Of a stretch of DNA of 64,000 bases, positions 22,603 to 33,635 are shown piece after piece; within the stretch, counting starts at the first letter, position 1, and each line of letters begins with the position of its first letter. The notes under the pieces are model-generated. The model was not told where the DNA came from, did no database searches, and was given only the letters and a program-made list of their open reading frames with translations. The stretch is from contig WELA01002258.1 of the NCBI GenBank assembly GCA_009602735.1, positions 162,302 through 226,301 of the forward strand. Reading direction: 5' to 3'. The position numbers and the translations under genes are program-made. The DNA is from Mesotaenium endlicherianum (taxonomy: Eukaryota; Streptophyta; Zygnematophyceae; Zygnematales; Mesotaeniaceae).

Positions 22603-23804
22603 AGTCCAGCCGTCATGAGAGCTTCTTTTTCAGCCGGGGAGAGTCTTGCTTTCACTCCTTGCTGGTTTCTTGCATCATAAGTGTCATTGGAGGGTCTTCC
22701 ACTCTTCCGGGCAGCCGCGGGGTCCCTTTTAATAACTCCGATTTCCATGGGTGTGGGTCCAGATTCGGATGTGGAAGGGGCTGCGTACACCCGCGTCGTC
22801 GGTACCCGTGAAGATGAAGGCACGGAGTGCTTGAAATCCAAGGTATCCACCTTTTGGGCCACTTCAATGATCTTTGAGAAGTCCGTCAAGTCGCGTAACT
22901 CCACTTCCTTTGCCACCTTGGGTTTGAGGCCAAAGATGTAGCGGTCAATCTTCTCCTCGAGAGACATGTTGGGGATCTCAAGAGTGAGGGCGTGAAATCT
23001 GGATGTATACTCTTGAACGGACGTCGTTTGCTTGAGATGGTGGAGCTTTCCTCGGGCAATCTTCTCCGCATTGATGGGCATGAATTGCTTCTTGAGGGCC
23101 TCACGAAAATCTGCCCATCTTGCATATGATGGTGGGGGCTCTTGGCCGAGCATGGGGTGCGCCATAGCTTGATATATAGCCGCTTGATAGTTACGCCACC
23201 ATGATGTTGCTGCTCCTCTAAGTAAGGTAACGGCAAAGGGAACGTAGTCCTCCTCGGGTACTTCAAGGAATGCGAGGTACGTCTCCACTTGGTAGAGCCA
23301 TAAATTCAGGTTGGCACCTTTCCCGGGGTTGAAAGTGTCGGGTTTGCCGGGCTTGATGAGTTTCCTTGCTCTCGTTGGCTCTTGTGGAGGCGCTTGAGCC
23401 GGGGCTGGATTTTGAGCATTGCTCGCAATAGGGGCAACCATGGCAGCCATAGCTTCTCTTGACGCTTGCACGGTTGCTTCATAGGTGGCCAAGCCCACTT
23501 GGTTGTGGACGGTCATTAGGAAGGCTGCCCACTCATTTGCGGGAACTCCTTGTGGTGGGGTCAACTTTGCTATAGCGGCTGCCACGGGATTTGACGGTGC
23601 TCCTCCTTGTGGTGCTTCTTGTTGTTGGAGATTTCCTTGAGTAGGCTCTCCCATCGACGCTGGAGGAGGGTGTGCTCCTCCTTGTGGTGCTTCTTGTTGT
23701 TGCAGATTTTCTTGAGTGGGCTCTCCCATCGGCGCTGGAGGAGGGTGTCTTGGAGAGGAAGGGCTTCCTTCGAAAGCTTGCTGTTGGTCTTGAGGATCGG
23801 CCAT
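22524..23804 (-). CDS. gag: E3 Gag
   Basis: 426 residues. The N-terminus is rich in Pro, Gln and Gly and holds a 25-residue unit twice (residues 20-44 and 45-69). The capsid-like core (about 150-300) includes [12 protein letters not shown] and [14 protein letters not shown] zinc knuckle, [14 protein letters not shown], lies close to the C-terminus. E6 carries the 25-residue unit once. Gag forms the particle that packages element RNA. Its end overlaps the beginning of pol. Confidence 0.93.
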   Translation of the reverse strand: MADPQDQQQAFEGSPSSPRHPPPAPMGEPTQENLQQQEAPQGGAHPPPASMGEPTQGNLQQQEAPQGGAPSNPVAAAIAKLTPPQGVPANEWAAFLMTVHNQVGLATYEATVQASREAMAAMVAPIASNAQNPAPAQAPPQEPTRARKLIKPGKPDTFNPGKGANLNLWLYQVETYLAFLEVPEEDYVPFAVTLLRGAATSWWRNYQAAIYQAMAHPMLGQEPPPSYARWADFREALKKQFMPINAEKIARGKLHHLKQTTSVQEYTSRFHALTLEIPNMSLEEKIDRYIFGLKPKVAKEVELRDLTDFSKIIEVAQKVDTLDFKHSVPSSSRVPTTRVYAAPSTSESGPTPMEIGVIKRDPAAARKSGRPSNDTYDARNQQGVKARLSPAEKEALMTAGLCFYCKEKGHRALSCPKKLSKNGQRR

Positions 23805-23828
23805 CTTCTTGTGCTACCAAAGTGCCTA

Positions 23829-23841
23829 GCTCCGATACCAC
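23829..23841 (-). promoter_or_regulatory. E3 primer binding site
   Basis: Minus strand GTGGTATCGGAGC directly follows the 5' LTR. It resembles the plant-type site for initiator tRNA-Met (TGGTATCAGAGC). Confidence 0.88.
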
Positions 23842-24023
23842 TGTAGTGAAACAGATAGATAAAGTACTTAGTAAAACAGAATACTTTATCTATTCAAGAC
23901 AAGGATCTTTGAACACAAGTGGTAGCTTCTTGAAAGAGAGATGGCTTCTTGAAAGTTAATATATTTCTGGATTTTGGCAAGTACAAGAGTGATTCTGGAA
24001 TGTCTTTCTATGTTCTAGCTCTT

Positions 24024-24033
24024 GTTTATATAC
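24024..24033 (-). promoter_or_regulatory. Putative TATA box of E3 5' LTR
   Basis: Minus strand GTATATAAAC. The position is conserved in all four family II LTRs, although E6 has GTATATAAGC. Confidence 0.6.
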
Positions 24034-24068
24034 TTGCTACATAAGTAATTTCTAGGAAGGTGTATGTT

Positions 24069-24091
24069 GATGTGTTGGCACCCAACACATC
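24069..24091. repeat. Perfect 10-bp inverted repeat in family II LTR
   Basis: GATGTGTTGG, a 3-nt spacer CAC, then CCAACACATC. It lies about 35 bp upstream of the TATA-like box in element orientation and is unchanged in all four family II LTRs (17892-17914, 24069-24091, 41810-41832, 47892-47914). Confidence 0.85.
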
Positions 24092-24349
24092 CCAAAACTT
24101 GCCACCTCTTTCTAGAATAATGTACACATGTCCTTTTGACCTAAAAATGGCACATCTGACTTTTGCCACATGGAGTTTTTCTAGGTCTTTCCTCTAACTT
24201 CGAAAATGCCTTGGAAGGTTCAAAGGACATGAACCAAGTTACTAGAGTACCTATTCACACTTGACTCCACACCATACTACTTCAAATATATTTGAAAACA
24301 TTAAAATATATGCAAACTAATGTATAATAACTCAAATCACTACACTGCC

Positions 24350-25139
24350 CCACTGCCTCTGACTATACTCCACAGCGTCGACCCTGGTTGCCAATGTCAT
24401 CATTTCTCCAACACTGGTAGGGTCCTTGAGCGCCACTTCCTTGGCCACTGTTGGCTTGAGTCCCCTCTTGAACTTGTCCATCATCTCCGACTCGTGCATG
24501 GATGGACATTGAAGCACCAGCTCGTTGAAGCGCGATATATACTCTTGAATGCTTCCTCGTTGACGAAGGCGCACCAATAGATCTCGAGCGGTAGCCTCGG
24601 GTGCAATAGGTTAAAATTGCCTCTTCAAGCCTTCAAATAGCTGATCAACAGTAGCAGGAACTCCAAACAGCTGCTCTTCTAAGCTCCAGCACTCTTCTTC
24701 AACAAAGTAATCACAAAGGCGACTTGCCTGTCGGGTGTGCGCGCAGAATACTCCATAAATTTCTTTACTCCAAAAATCCATTGATGAACAGGCGGCGTTC
24801 CACGCTCTCCAGCATACACTTCAGGCTTAGGTGCACGCACTCCGGATGCGGGTGGAACAACTGGTTGCACCACTGGTTGAACATGGATAGGAAGCATAGC
24901 AGGTGCAGGTGCCGAACTCGTTGAAGCGGCGTTCCAACCACAGCTCGCACCATTCTCTCCCCCTCTCGACGCATATTTTGTTGAAATTGTGTATAGACTT
25001 CTCCTCCAATTGCGTTTGCCATCTGCCTCCACACCGCCTGCATCTCTTGTTGCACCCTTGACAAAGGTGGTGCTGTCTGCTCCACGCAATCAACATGCTC
25101 GACATGTTCGCCTCCTCGTGTTGCCGACTGCGACTCCAT
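24350..25139 (-). pseudogene. E2 gag, N-terminal and capsid part
   Basis: It begins at an ATG at 25139 (M-E-S-Q-S) and contains an N-terminal helix-rich part, then a capsid-like core with S-I-Q-E-Y-I-S-R-F-N-E-L. The E3 insertion separates it from the zinc knuckle part at 17437-17659. Broken. Confidence 0.8.
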
Positions 25140-25162
25140 AATATAATATGCAAACTAGCCCA

Positions 25163-25176
25163 GCTCCGATACGAGA
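25163..25176 (-). promoter_or_regulatory. E2 primer binding site
   Basis: Minus strand TCTCGTATCGGAGC adjoins the 5' LTR. The core GTATCGGAGC is shared with E3, E4 and E7 and fits initiator tRNA-Met. Confidence 0.75.
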
Positions 25177-25919
25177 TAAAAGGGGCAGAGTGCCCTAGTG
25201 GAAGCGTTTTGACTCACGAGGAAAAGAACTACTTGCAATCATACTAAAGAGTGCAGCGGCATATCACTAAGAAAGCTTAGGAAAATTACTCAGCATTTTG
25301 AGTAGCAAGAAAGTGCTTACAAATGGACTAGGTTGAAAGGCCTTGTCATTACAAACTCGTAGAAATTTACAGAAGTGAAAACTGATAAGAAATGAAAAAA
25401 TTATGTATATTTATAGTTTTTGCCTAAGTGCTCCTCTCTAGGAGGAAGCTACGGAATTTCCTAAGTGTTCGTCAATTCGTCCCTTCCTGAATATTTGTGA
25501 GTATGCCACCTCAGTCTCATTTGACGTGTTGGGTCGTCTTGACGTTCACATACATGTATCGAAATTACTAGAATATTTTATCTTAGGCGGGTTAGGCTAA
25601 ATCGAAACTTCTAGGTGAATCGACCTCGTCAGCACTCCGCGTCAGCCGAACTTACGTGGAGGTTCGAGTTCACTCTAATGGGCCAGATGGCTCGACGCTG
25701 TCGGTCAATCCAACGATCGCACTCACCGCGAATTAAGGACAATCGTCAACCAACCTCAAAACTAATGAAACTTTGGAAATCCATAACTCTCTCAACACTT
25801 AACCAAATTTGATGAACTTTATAACAAAATGACCACAAACATGAACTCTACATTACTATGCAATCAGAATATACTTTCAAGGAACTCAAAAATGCACTTT
25901 ATAAAGTTATGACCTTACA
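25177..25919 (-). repeat. E2 5' LTR (family III)
   Basis: 743 bp, homologous to 12371-13105 and to solo LTR 14449-15192. It ends in TTACA immediately before the target duplication GTTGG. Confidence 0.9.
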
Positions 25920-25924
25920 GTTGG

Positions 25925-27672
25925 GGTCATACACAGCTAAGATTGGGGCAGAACAGAGAGCATCTTTAAGGTTCTGGAAGGCAGCTTGCTGCTCTTCCTC
26001 CCACACATACCCTATGTCCTTCTTAGGAAGGTCAGTCAATTTGCTGGCCTTTGTATAATAATTCTCAATGAATCTTCTATAGTAGTTAGCCAACCCAAGG
26101 AAGGATCTAACTTCCGAGACAGACTGTGGTACTAGACAGTCCCTAATGGTCTGGACTTTCTTAGAATCCACACTAATGCCTTCCTTTCTGACAACGTGAC
26201 CCAAAAATTCAATACTTTTCTTAAAGAAATCAGTCTTGGTCATTTTGGCATATAACTGATTTCTTCTCAGAGTGTCCATGACTGTCTTGAAGTGCTCAGC
26301 ATGTTCAGCTTCAATTTTAAAGAAAATTAAAATATCATCCAAGAAGACTTGCATAAACTTATCCAAGTAAGGCCTGAAAATGTCACTTATAGCACCCATG
26401 AAGGTTGCAAGAGCATTAGTCAATCCAAATGGCATCACATTAAACTCATAGTGTCCATAACGTGTGCGGAAGGCAGTCTTGTGTTCATCTTCCTCAGCAA
26501 TTCTGATTTGATGATAAACACTCTTGAGATCTATCTTACTGAACACTTTAGCACCAGCAAGTCCTTAATTCTAGGTAAAGCATACTTGTTCTTTTCTGTA
26601 ATGCTGTTAAGAACTCTGTAATCCACACACATTCGCATACTACCATCTTTTTCGTTAACAAATAGGATGGGTGCGTCATAAGGTGATTTACTAGGGGAAA
26701 TATAACCATTTTCCTCCACCTTTGCAATTTGTGTTTTCAACACTTTGCTCTCCACGTAAGACAAGCCATAGGTGCGTTGCCAAGGTGGCTGACTCTCAAG
26801 TAATAAATCAATCCGAAAATCTACTTCCCTCTTAGGGAGCAATCCAGGAGGCATATTTAAAACATCAACATACTGAGCAACAATTTTTGCAGCAGTAGGG
26901 TGCTTTGGAGGGCTCACCTTTTTCTCAACCACTTCTTCAAGTTGAGGAGGTAACTCTTTTAGCAACAGACAGAACATTCTATCTACCTTCTGGTTCCAGC
27001 TTTCGATGAACTCCACTGCATTCAACAATTTGCATCCTCCTGGAAGCCTCTCCTTTTCCTTCATTTGCCATCCATACAGGACAAGAGGAAGAGCACTGGT
27101 GGGTGAAAAGTTAGTCTGTCCCTCACTGGCTCCTCTCACTTTAATTGTACCTCTGCTCCAACACACTTCAGCTTGATGTCTGTTAAGTTAACACCTGCCT
27201 AGCACAAGATCATAAAAGCCAATTTTGAGTACCTCAAATGTAAGCATTTCAGTTAGAATTGCAATGCCAGAACCTTACTGGACCTCAATAGGCTTGGTTA
27301 TAACTCCTCTCGGGATACTTGAGGCATCTCCAAGGAATATTTTTCTATTCTCTTGGGGGACAGTAGGCAGCCTTCGTTAACAAATGCCCTCACCTTCCTA
27401 CCTGCAATCTTACAGTGCAGTAGGATTGGGGGGACTGACATTTCTTGACTTTCGCATTGTTCTCCTGACTTAGCAAAATAATGTTGGACATTAGGTGGAA
27501 CAAGATCATCCAGAGTGTGCACTTTCGGGGATCTATATTGCTGATGGTCTCCTTTATCTGTTTGTCAGGCATGCATAGTGAATCCTGTTCAGCAGGACCC
27601 ATAATACCTCCTACAAGGGCAGCTAGTGACGACTCACTATCTCTAGCATCCTCACAGTCGATAGACTGGAGT
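25925..27672 (-). pseudogene. E1 pol, proximal part (protease, reverse transcriptase)
   Basis: It includes M-F-C-L-L-L-K-E and the reverse transcriptase blocks [20 protein letters not shown] and V-F-L-D-D-I-L-I-F. It runs up to the E2 insertion point in the RNase H region and resumes at 12370. Broken. Confidence 0.85.
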
Positions 27673-28587
27673 ACTGACTGTTGCTGTCTCTTAAAGGCTG
27701 GTCCTTTCTCTCGACCTTTGGAAGGTGCTTAACCGGACACTGCTCTCTGTCATGACCCAGCTGCTAATAATGGTAGCAAATAGATTTTGCTGAGGCTGGT
27801 CTCGGCTTAGTCCTACCACCACCTCTTCTATAGCCACCCCGAGAGTATCCACCTCTCCCTCTAGACTGTATAACATTATACTCGTACTCATACTCATCAC
27901 CCTGATCGTCCTCAACCTCATCTCCTTCAATTACATTGTAGGAACCGTGTGGCTTTTTGACAATCTTAGACACCAAGGCATTACTCTGGCGCTTGTGATT
28001 GAACTTCTTCTAATCCCAGGCATCAGCGTCCTGGATCAAGTGAGCCAGTTTCTCATACTTCTTTTTAGCAAAATGACCAGAGACTTCAAATTTCAAGCTA
28101 TACCTGAAGTATGTTATCCATACCGCTCTGGCAAATCTGGCTGCTTCATCATGTTCTCCTGGAACTTTTGAGCAAAGTCAGCAATTGAAGTGGTCTGCTT
28201 CAGTGTCAAGGAGATCATGGCATAGATAGCTTTCACCTGCTGAATAATGACATCAAACTTCTCATGCAACATCTTGACAAACTCTACCCAAGTAAGGTCA
28301 CCGAGTTGTTGAGCTTTACGCTCTCCTTTCCAATACAGCCACGAGTCTGCTGCACTACCTTTCAGTAGAGCACCAGTGTGCCTGACCTTCTCGTAATCCT
28401 GCAGTTCTGGGTGGTTCTCCAGCCACTGCTCAACATCAGCGAGAAACTTGATCAGGTAATACTCTTTGTTTCCCTCAGGATCATAGTCCTGGGAAGGTTT
28501 TGGCTTCAGCTTTTTAGGCCCTTCGCCACCACCACCAGTGGTTTGAGAATCCAGTTGGTCTCTGTCACGCAGCACTGCCATCATGAT
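27673..28587 (-). pseudogene. E1 gag, C-terminal part
   Basis: It matches residues from about 190 onward of the E7 Gag, including L-R-D-R-D-Q-L, the capsid core with [20 protein letters not shown] and an Arg/Gly/Tyr-rich stretch before the nucleocapsid region. Gag is interrupted by E4 at 28588 and resumes at 63945. Broken. Confidence 0.85.
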
Positions 28588-29100
28588 TGTAATGAATCGG
28601 TATATTGGTAAATATAATATTTATTTAAATATAATAGTTTGTTTAGTACATTGGTAGACTTAACATTCGATTAAATATGATAGTTAGTTAAGTTCAGCCT
28701 ACTGAACTTTAGTTGATATTCAGTCTGCTAAACTTTATCAGTTTAATGACTCAGTCGGGAGCAGCAGGCTGAAGTCAACTTAGGTCAGCAAGCTGATACA
28801 TTCTTTGACAGCCAGCTGACTTCCATACTCGGAAGCAGCGAATTGCCTAGATATGCATTCAAGTGTGGTATGCTAGATGAATGGCCAGATGACATCCTTG
28901 GGATGGATGGCGATTCGGAATGATGGAAAATGGCGGTGGATTTGGTTAACCGAGTTCCTACCAACGTGGTTAACTCTCGGGTAGGCGGTGCCATTGCACT
29001 TGCCGTTGAACAGTAAACTCATTCCACGTACATATGCTAGGTATTGCTCTCGAGTCCGGCATTCAAAAATGAGGCCAACTCTGTTGTACAGCTAACTGAG
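28588..29100 (+). repeat. E4 5' LTR, first part
   Basis: It begins TGTAATGAATC and runs to CTGAG, where E5 is inserted. It shares with the E4 3' LTR an extra AT-rich duplication near the start, which is not present in the E7 LTRs. Confidence 0.88.
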
Positions 29101-29805
29101 TCGACTTACCAAATAAGCGATTAATAAATAATAAAGATCTTTATATCAGCAAGTAATCTTTATGGTATTTTCTGTTAATTGATTAAACAGCAAGGGACAA
29201 CACACGAGCAGTGGGCAATACTCGGAAGTCAAATGCAAGTAAATTAGCATCAATAATGCAATCAGGAAACTCATACTTAAGCAAGGCTAGAAGACAGTGC
29301 ATATCAATGGCTTCTGGCCTTGGATCCAGATATCTCTCAGTAAGCAGTACAAGAGAGTTGGCCTTGTTTCCGAATGCCAAACTTGAGAGCAATCCTTGCA
29401 TATGTATAATGAGTTTACTGTTCAACGGCAAGTGCGATGGCACCGCCTACCCGGGAGTTAACCACGTTGGTAGGACCTCAATTAACCAAATCTACCGCCA
29501 TCTCCCATCATCCCGAATCGCCATCCATCCAAAGGATGTCATCTGGCCATTCGTCTAGCTTACCACACTTATGTGCGTAACTAGGCAGTTTGCTGCTACC
29601 GCGTACGGAAGTCAGCTGGCTGTCAAAGAAAGTGTCAGCAAGCTGACTTAAGTTGACTTCAGCCTGCTGCTCCCGGCTGAGTCATTAAACTGATTATTTA
29701 ATAAAGTCCAAAAGACTCAATATTAACAAAAGTTCAGCAGTCTGAACTTATTTAACTATTATATTTGAATGAATATTATATCTACCAATATGCTGATTCA
29801 TTACA
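29101..29805 (-). repeat. E5 3' LTR (family I)
   Basis: On the + strand it ends in GATTCATTACA and is followed by the polypurine tract at 29806-29818 (minus strand AAGTTGGAGAGAT). It contains the dyad-rich U3 stretch with several GTCAGC-type words. Confidence 0.9.
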
Positions 29806-29977
29806 ATCTCTCCAACTTAACAGGTTGTCGTCTCGACAACACTAACACTGGGTACACGGTTTTCCCTAACTGAAAGTACTGATCTCTCTCCCACCGCCTC
29901 TTGCTCCAACGTTGATACTCAACGGTGGGGATCACTAGTAACAGCGTGCAGTGTCTTTTGCCCTCAGCCTACTGCCA

Positions 29978-31620
29978 TTAGGAGGGAGATGTCCCTGGGG
30001 CCCTAGGGTCAGGGGAGTGTGACCTCCTCCTGTCTTGGGGTCTCCTGAAGCCTGGGGGATCCGTGTAGAGATCCCGCGGAGAACGCAATAACTGTGCTGT
30101 TTCCTGCTGTACAGTCTGAAACTGAATGGAGGCAGCCTTCTCTTGGGCAGCCCTCAAACTGACAGGTACATATACCGGAATCCCAGATTGATGTTGCATG
30201 ACATGAGCTATAGGCACATGCCCTCTCTGCGAGGGAGATGCTGGCAGGCCTCTGGCTATTTCTCTAGCAGCCCTCCTGTCTGCCCTGTCTGACTGGGTCT
30301 CCGAGCCTGGAGATGGGCACTGTCCTCTGGCAATTTCCAGCCAAGTGGAATCTTCCTCTCCAGCGAGCTGATGCTGGGCCAACCCAGTCTTCTCCCTTAG
30401 AGGGGATGTGGCAAGCGTCAGGATCACAGCGGGGCTAGTGTCCTCCTCCTCGCCTTCGATCCCTCCTCCTCTCCGTCCCCTAGTTCCTCTGAGACTGCTA
30501 GGGTCTCTTCTGTCAGCTGCTCCAGCTCTTCCCGAGAAAAAGAATATCCCACTGACCTTCCCCTTTTGGGTGCTAGTGGGGGCTGTTGAGTCCGGACCCC
30601 ATACAGGTCCTTTTCTCCCTGCTTGCTTGCCCAGTTGGCATAAGCGTGCTTTCCTTTAGAGAATGACTCTCAGGCCCTGCTCCTGTTCTCCTGCATTTCC
30701 TGGCTCATGCAGTCTCTTACTCCATCCAGTCTTGGGTTCCAAGCTGCAATGTGAGGAGGCAACACTATGTTCCCCTGTAGGTCTGTTAGGAAGTGTTCCT
30801 CCCTTGCCTTGTCATTTTGCTGGTCCCTCATGTTGATGGTCATCCATCGCCAATTGGTGGGCTTCTGGAAGAAGGCAGGGTCTCTCCTTTTGAGAGTACA
30901 AGGGTACCACTGCCCTGCAAATTCCAGCTGACCAATTTCCCTCGCCAAAAATCCCTTGCTCCTTCTCTCCACCTCATTATACATGGCCTTGAACCTGTTG
31001 TGGGATGTGGAGTCCTTAAAGCTGTCCGCGTCCATGGGGATCATCCTAATGACCCTATCTTTCCCCCAGATACCTGAAATTGTTACAGCTCCTGCTTTGT
31101 TCACCTGGGCCATTGCCTTGGCCTCTCTGACCGTATATCCTACCAACCTGGCATAATCGTGATAGAGGAGGAGTCCTGTGCTGACCTCTATATACTTGTC
31201 AAAGTTTTCAGATGTTTCCCCTTCCCTCTGCAGGAATTCCTTTTGCGACTCACTGCGACTTCTCTGGGCATATTTGAAGGCCTCTTCCAGCAGATCATAG
31301 CCCTCGCCCAACACTGTGTAGCGGTAGCTGCTGATTCTCCTCTGTTCTTCTTCTTCAGCCTGCTGCTTCTGTCTCTCCTCGGCTTGCCTCTCCTCTTCCG
31401 CCTTTTTGACCTCCTTTGCAACTTTTTTGTCCAATTCTTCCTGCCTCATCCTGGCCTGTTCCTCCTCTTCCTTCTTCTTTTGTGCCTCCCGTTGTTGTTG
31501 AAGTCGTTGTGATTCCAAAGCGGAGATGGAGGATGATTCGATGTCGCCACAGAATTGCAAGTATTTTGCATGTGCCTCTTCCGCTCTTCTCTTCCTCTTA
31601 AGTTCCGACTTCTTGGTCAT
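29978..31620 (-). pseudogene. E5 third ORF (coiled-coil protein), subtype a
   Basis: It starts M-T-K-K-S-E-L-K-R-K-R-R, followed by a coiled coil of about 90 residues rich in Glu, Gln, Lys and Arg. The central domain has S-Y-R-Y-T-V-L-G-E-G, Y-H-D-Y-A-R-L-V-G-Y-T, I-S-G-I-W-G, Y-N-E-V-E-R-R, W-R-W-M-T and L-P-P-H-I-A-A-W-N-P-R-L-D-G. A Pro/Ser/Arg-rich C-terminal part follows, with P-D-R-R-R-S-H-S-P-D-P. No signal peptide or membrane segment is visible, so an envelope role is unlikely. It aligns throughout with the third ORF of E7 but is strongly diverged. Function unknown. Broken by a small number of changes. Confidence 0.8.
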
Positions 31621-31978
31621 CCTGCTCAATCATAAACACAATGCATTCAGTAAAGTCATGATACTTTGCCGCTACTGAGTGCCCGTGGTGAAGAAGAACG
31701 TGATAGGGAGAGTCCCTAGTGCGTAGTACCTTGTGTGAGTGAGTATAAGAGAGAATTGAGTTAGAAAGAAAAAGTGAGTATGAGCGCAGGTTGAATGTGC
31801 AGAATGGTTATAAAATTTGCCTGGCTGATCTCGAAACGGAACACACTCCCTCCAACTTAATTTTAAAGGTGGGCTGCCTGTCACAATTGTCACTTCCGGT
31901 CACTAGCTGTCACATTCCCCTCCAACTTATATGAAGACAAGACATCCTGTCACCTGTCCGTGTCCACTGAAATGACAG
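31621..31978 (-). repeat. E5 pol/third-ORF spacer with two extra polypurine-like motifs
   Basis: Noncoding. Minus-strand AAGTTGGAGGG occurs at 31846-31860 and 31917-31929. Three TGTCAC words lie between or near them. Compare 9973-10392, 52054-52466 and 57480-57722. Confidence 0.75.
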
Positions 31979-33635
31979 TTAGGGAGGGGTGCCAGCTGCC
32001 CGAAGGTGGAACCATTTCAACGCCCCTTTGGCATTGGTCAACTGGTCTTTAAATTTCCAAGTGTCCCCGGAGGCATCGTAACCCTTCCATCTGACCAGGT
32101 ACTACATGACATATTTAGATGATCGACGGACAGAGCAAGCGTCTAAAATCTCCTTGACCTCATATTCCTCAAGGTCACCATCCCGAACAGCGGGGACCGG
32201 TCTCGATTGGACAGGTGACCAGCCTGTGAACAGTGTGTCACCTTTAATGTACGGTTCAAAGAAGGAGACATTAAAGACTAGGTGACCCTTGTATTCTGCT
32301 GACATGTTCAGTTTGTAAGCATTCTGACCGACACGGCGCACCACCAAATCTGGAGCGACCCAGACAGGACCAAGCTTTTTCTTGACCACACCAGGTAGGT
32401 ACAGGTGCTGAGAGTGCAGTTTGACCAAATCGCCCTTAGAAAATGTCAGCTCTCGACGGTGCTGATTAGCGTATTTTTGTTGGTTTGCTTGGGCTTTGTG
32501 CAGGTTCTGTTGGACTTCTGACAGGGTGTCAACAAACTCCTGGGTTAACTGGAGGGAGACCGGATTGTCAATCCCTTCAGGGTGAGTTAAAGACTCCCCT
32601 AGTACATCTAAAGGAGACTTAGGGACTCTACCCAGGCTCAGTTCAGAAGGAGTCTTGCCCGTTGACGCGTGCACCGCACTGTTGACCGCAAACTGGATTT
32701 GAGGCAACAAGTCATCCCTATTGTCTTGGTTTTTGTTAATATATGCTCTCAGCACCTCTTGCAGAACTCGGTCAGTTCTTTCAGTCTCCCCATCAATCTG
32801 AGGGTGGTTTGCTGTGCTGAGCAGCTGTTTGACTCCTATTAACCCCATTGAAGCTCTCTAGAACTTAGAGGTAAATTTTCAGTCTCTGTTCGAGATGATA
32901 TTAGAGGGTAGCCCATGTTGGCATACTACATGGTTGTAGAACCGTCTCGCTGTTACGAGTGCACTTACTTTGACAGTTGTCGGGATGAAAATGACCATTT
33001 TTTGTTAGTTTATCCACGACTACCAGTATCGAATCATGCCCATTGGCAGTTCGTGACAGTGTTACCACCCAGTCCATGGATATTGTTTCCCAGCGTGCAG
33101 CTGACATGGGCAGCGGTTGTAAGAGATCCCCCGGTGGTGTGTGTCTAGACTTGTTTCTTTGACACTGATCACAGGACTTAACATATTTCAAGACCTCCCG
33201 AGGTAACCCCTCCCAATGATAATGTTTTGCCAGTTTGCCAACAGTTTTGGCCTGCCCCAAATGCCCACCCCGTAAACTGTCATGTGCTTGACTCAGTAAA
33301 AGGGACCTTATTTCCAAGTTATTAGAAATGACTAGCTTTAGCCTGCCTGAAGTGGTTTCAGTCACCCAGACCCCTCTTTTAAGCCTATACCCAAGTGCAG
33401 TAGCAGGACACACACCATCAATGGGGCTGGGCCCAAATGTTGGGTCAGAAAGGTAGGCTTTCCTAAGTTGTTCAAGCAAGGCCTTTTTCACCTTTAATGC
33501 AGTGAGTGCACAAAGGACTTTATCTACAGCATGCTGACCAAAGTTCCTTTCTTGCAAGTCGAGTCTTCTAGAGAGTGCATCAGCAGAATTCAACTTTCCT
33601 GGTTTGTAGTCAATCTGGACTTGAAACTGCACCAG
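31979..33635 (-). pseudogene. E5 pol, distal part (RNase H end, integrase, chromodomain)
   Basis: It contains the integrase zinc finger (H-D-S-L-R-G-G-H ... C-D-Q-C-Q-R-N-K), M-D-W-V-V, N-H-P-Q-I-D-G-E-T-E-R and the GPY-type block. The chromodomain follows near 32000-32110. It ends at 33635 where S2 is inserted. Broken. Confidence 0.83.

Larger units (their letters stand above)
17665..24344 (-). mobile_element. E3: family II Ty3/gypsy chromovirus, looks whole and very young
   Basis: LTRs of 503 bp (17665-18167 and 23842-24344) differ at only one position that I could find. Flanks carry a perfect 5-bp duplication CTGCC (17660-17664 and 24345-24349). Internal order on the minus strand is PBS (23829-23841), gag, pol with chromodomain, a 3' noncoding stretch with 43-bp repeats, and a G-rich polypurine tract. 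Both reading frames are open over their whole length, so the element looks intact. It sits in gag of E2. If LTR substitution rates resemble those used for land plants, an age of the order of 10^5 years follows, but no rate is known to me for this organism. Confidence 0.94.
23842..24344 (-). repeat. E3 5' LTR (family II)
   Basis: 503 bp, near-identical to 17665-18167. It carries the promoter for the element; TATA-like box on the minus strand at 24024-24033 and the palindrome at 24069-24091. Confidence 0.95.
12371..25919 (-). mobile_element. E2: family III Ty3/gypsy chromovirus, inserted in pol of E1
   Basis: LTRs at 12371-13105 and 25177-25919 bound it; the flanking 5-bp repeats are GCTGG (12366-12370) and GTTGG (25920-25924). 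The minus-strand order is 5' LTR, PBS, gag, pol with chromodomain, polypurine tract, 3' LTR. It contains E3 in gag and solo LTR S1 in pol; without them its own length is about 6.1 kb. The two LTRs differ at roughly one site in ten by eye, so the insertion is old. The element is broken, with around ten breaks. Confidence 0.9.

Noticed and set aside
23829-23841. tRNA-like sequence at the LTR borders
   Set aside because: It is a primer binding site complementary to a tRNA end, not a tRNA gene; no cloverleaf is present.
25163-25176. E2 as two separate elements because gag and pol lie far apart
   Set aside because: The matching CTGCC duplication around E3 and the shared LTR ends show one element split by a later insertion.
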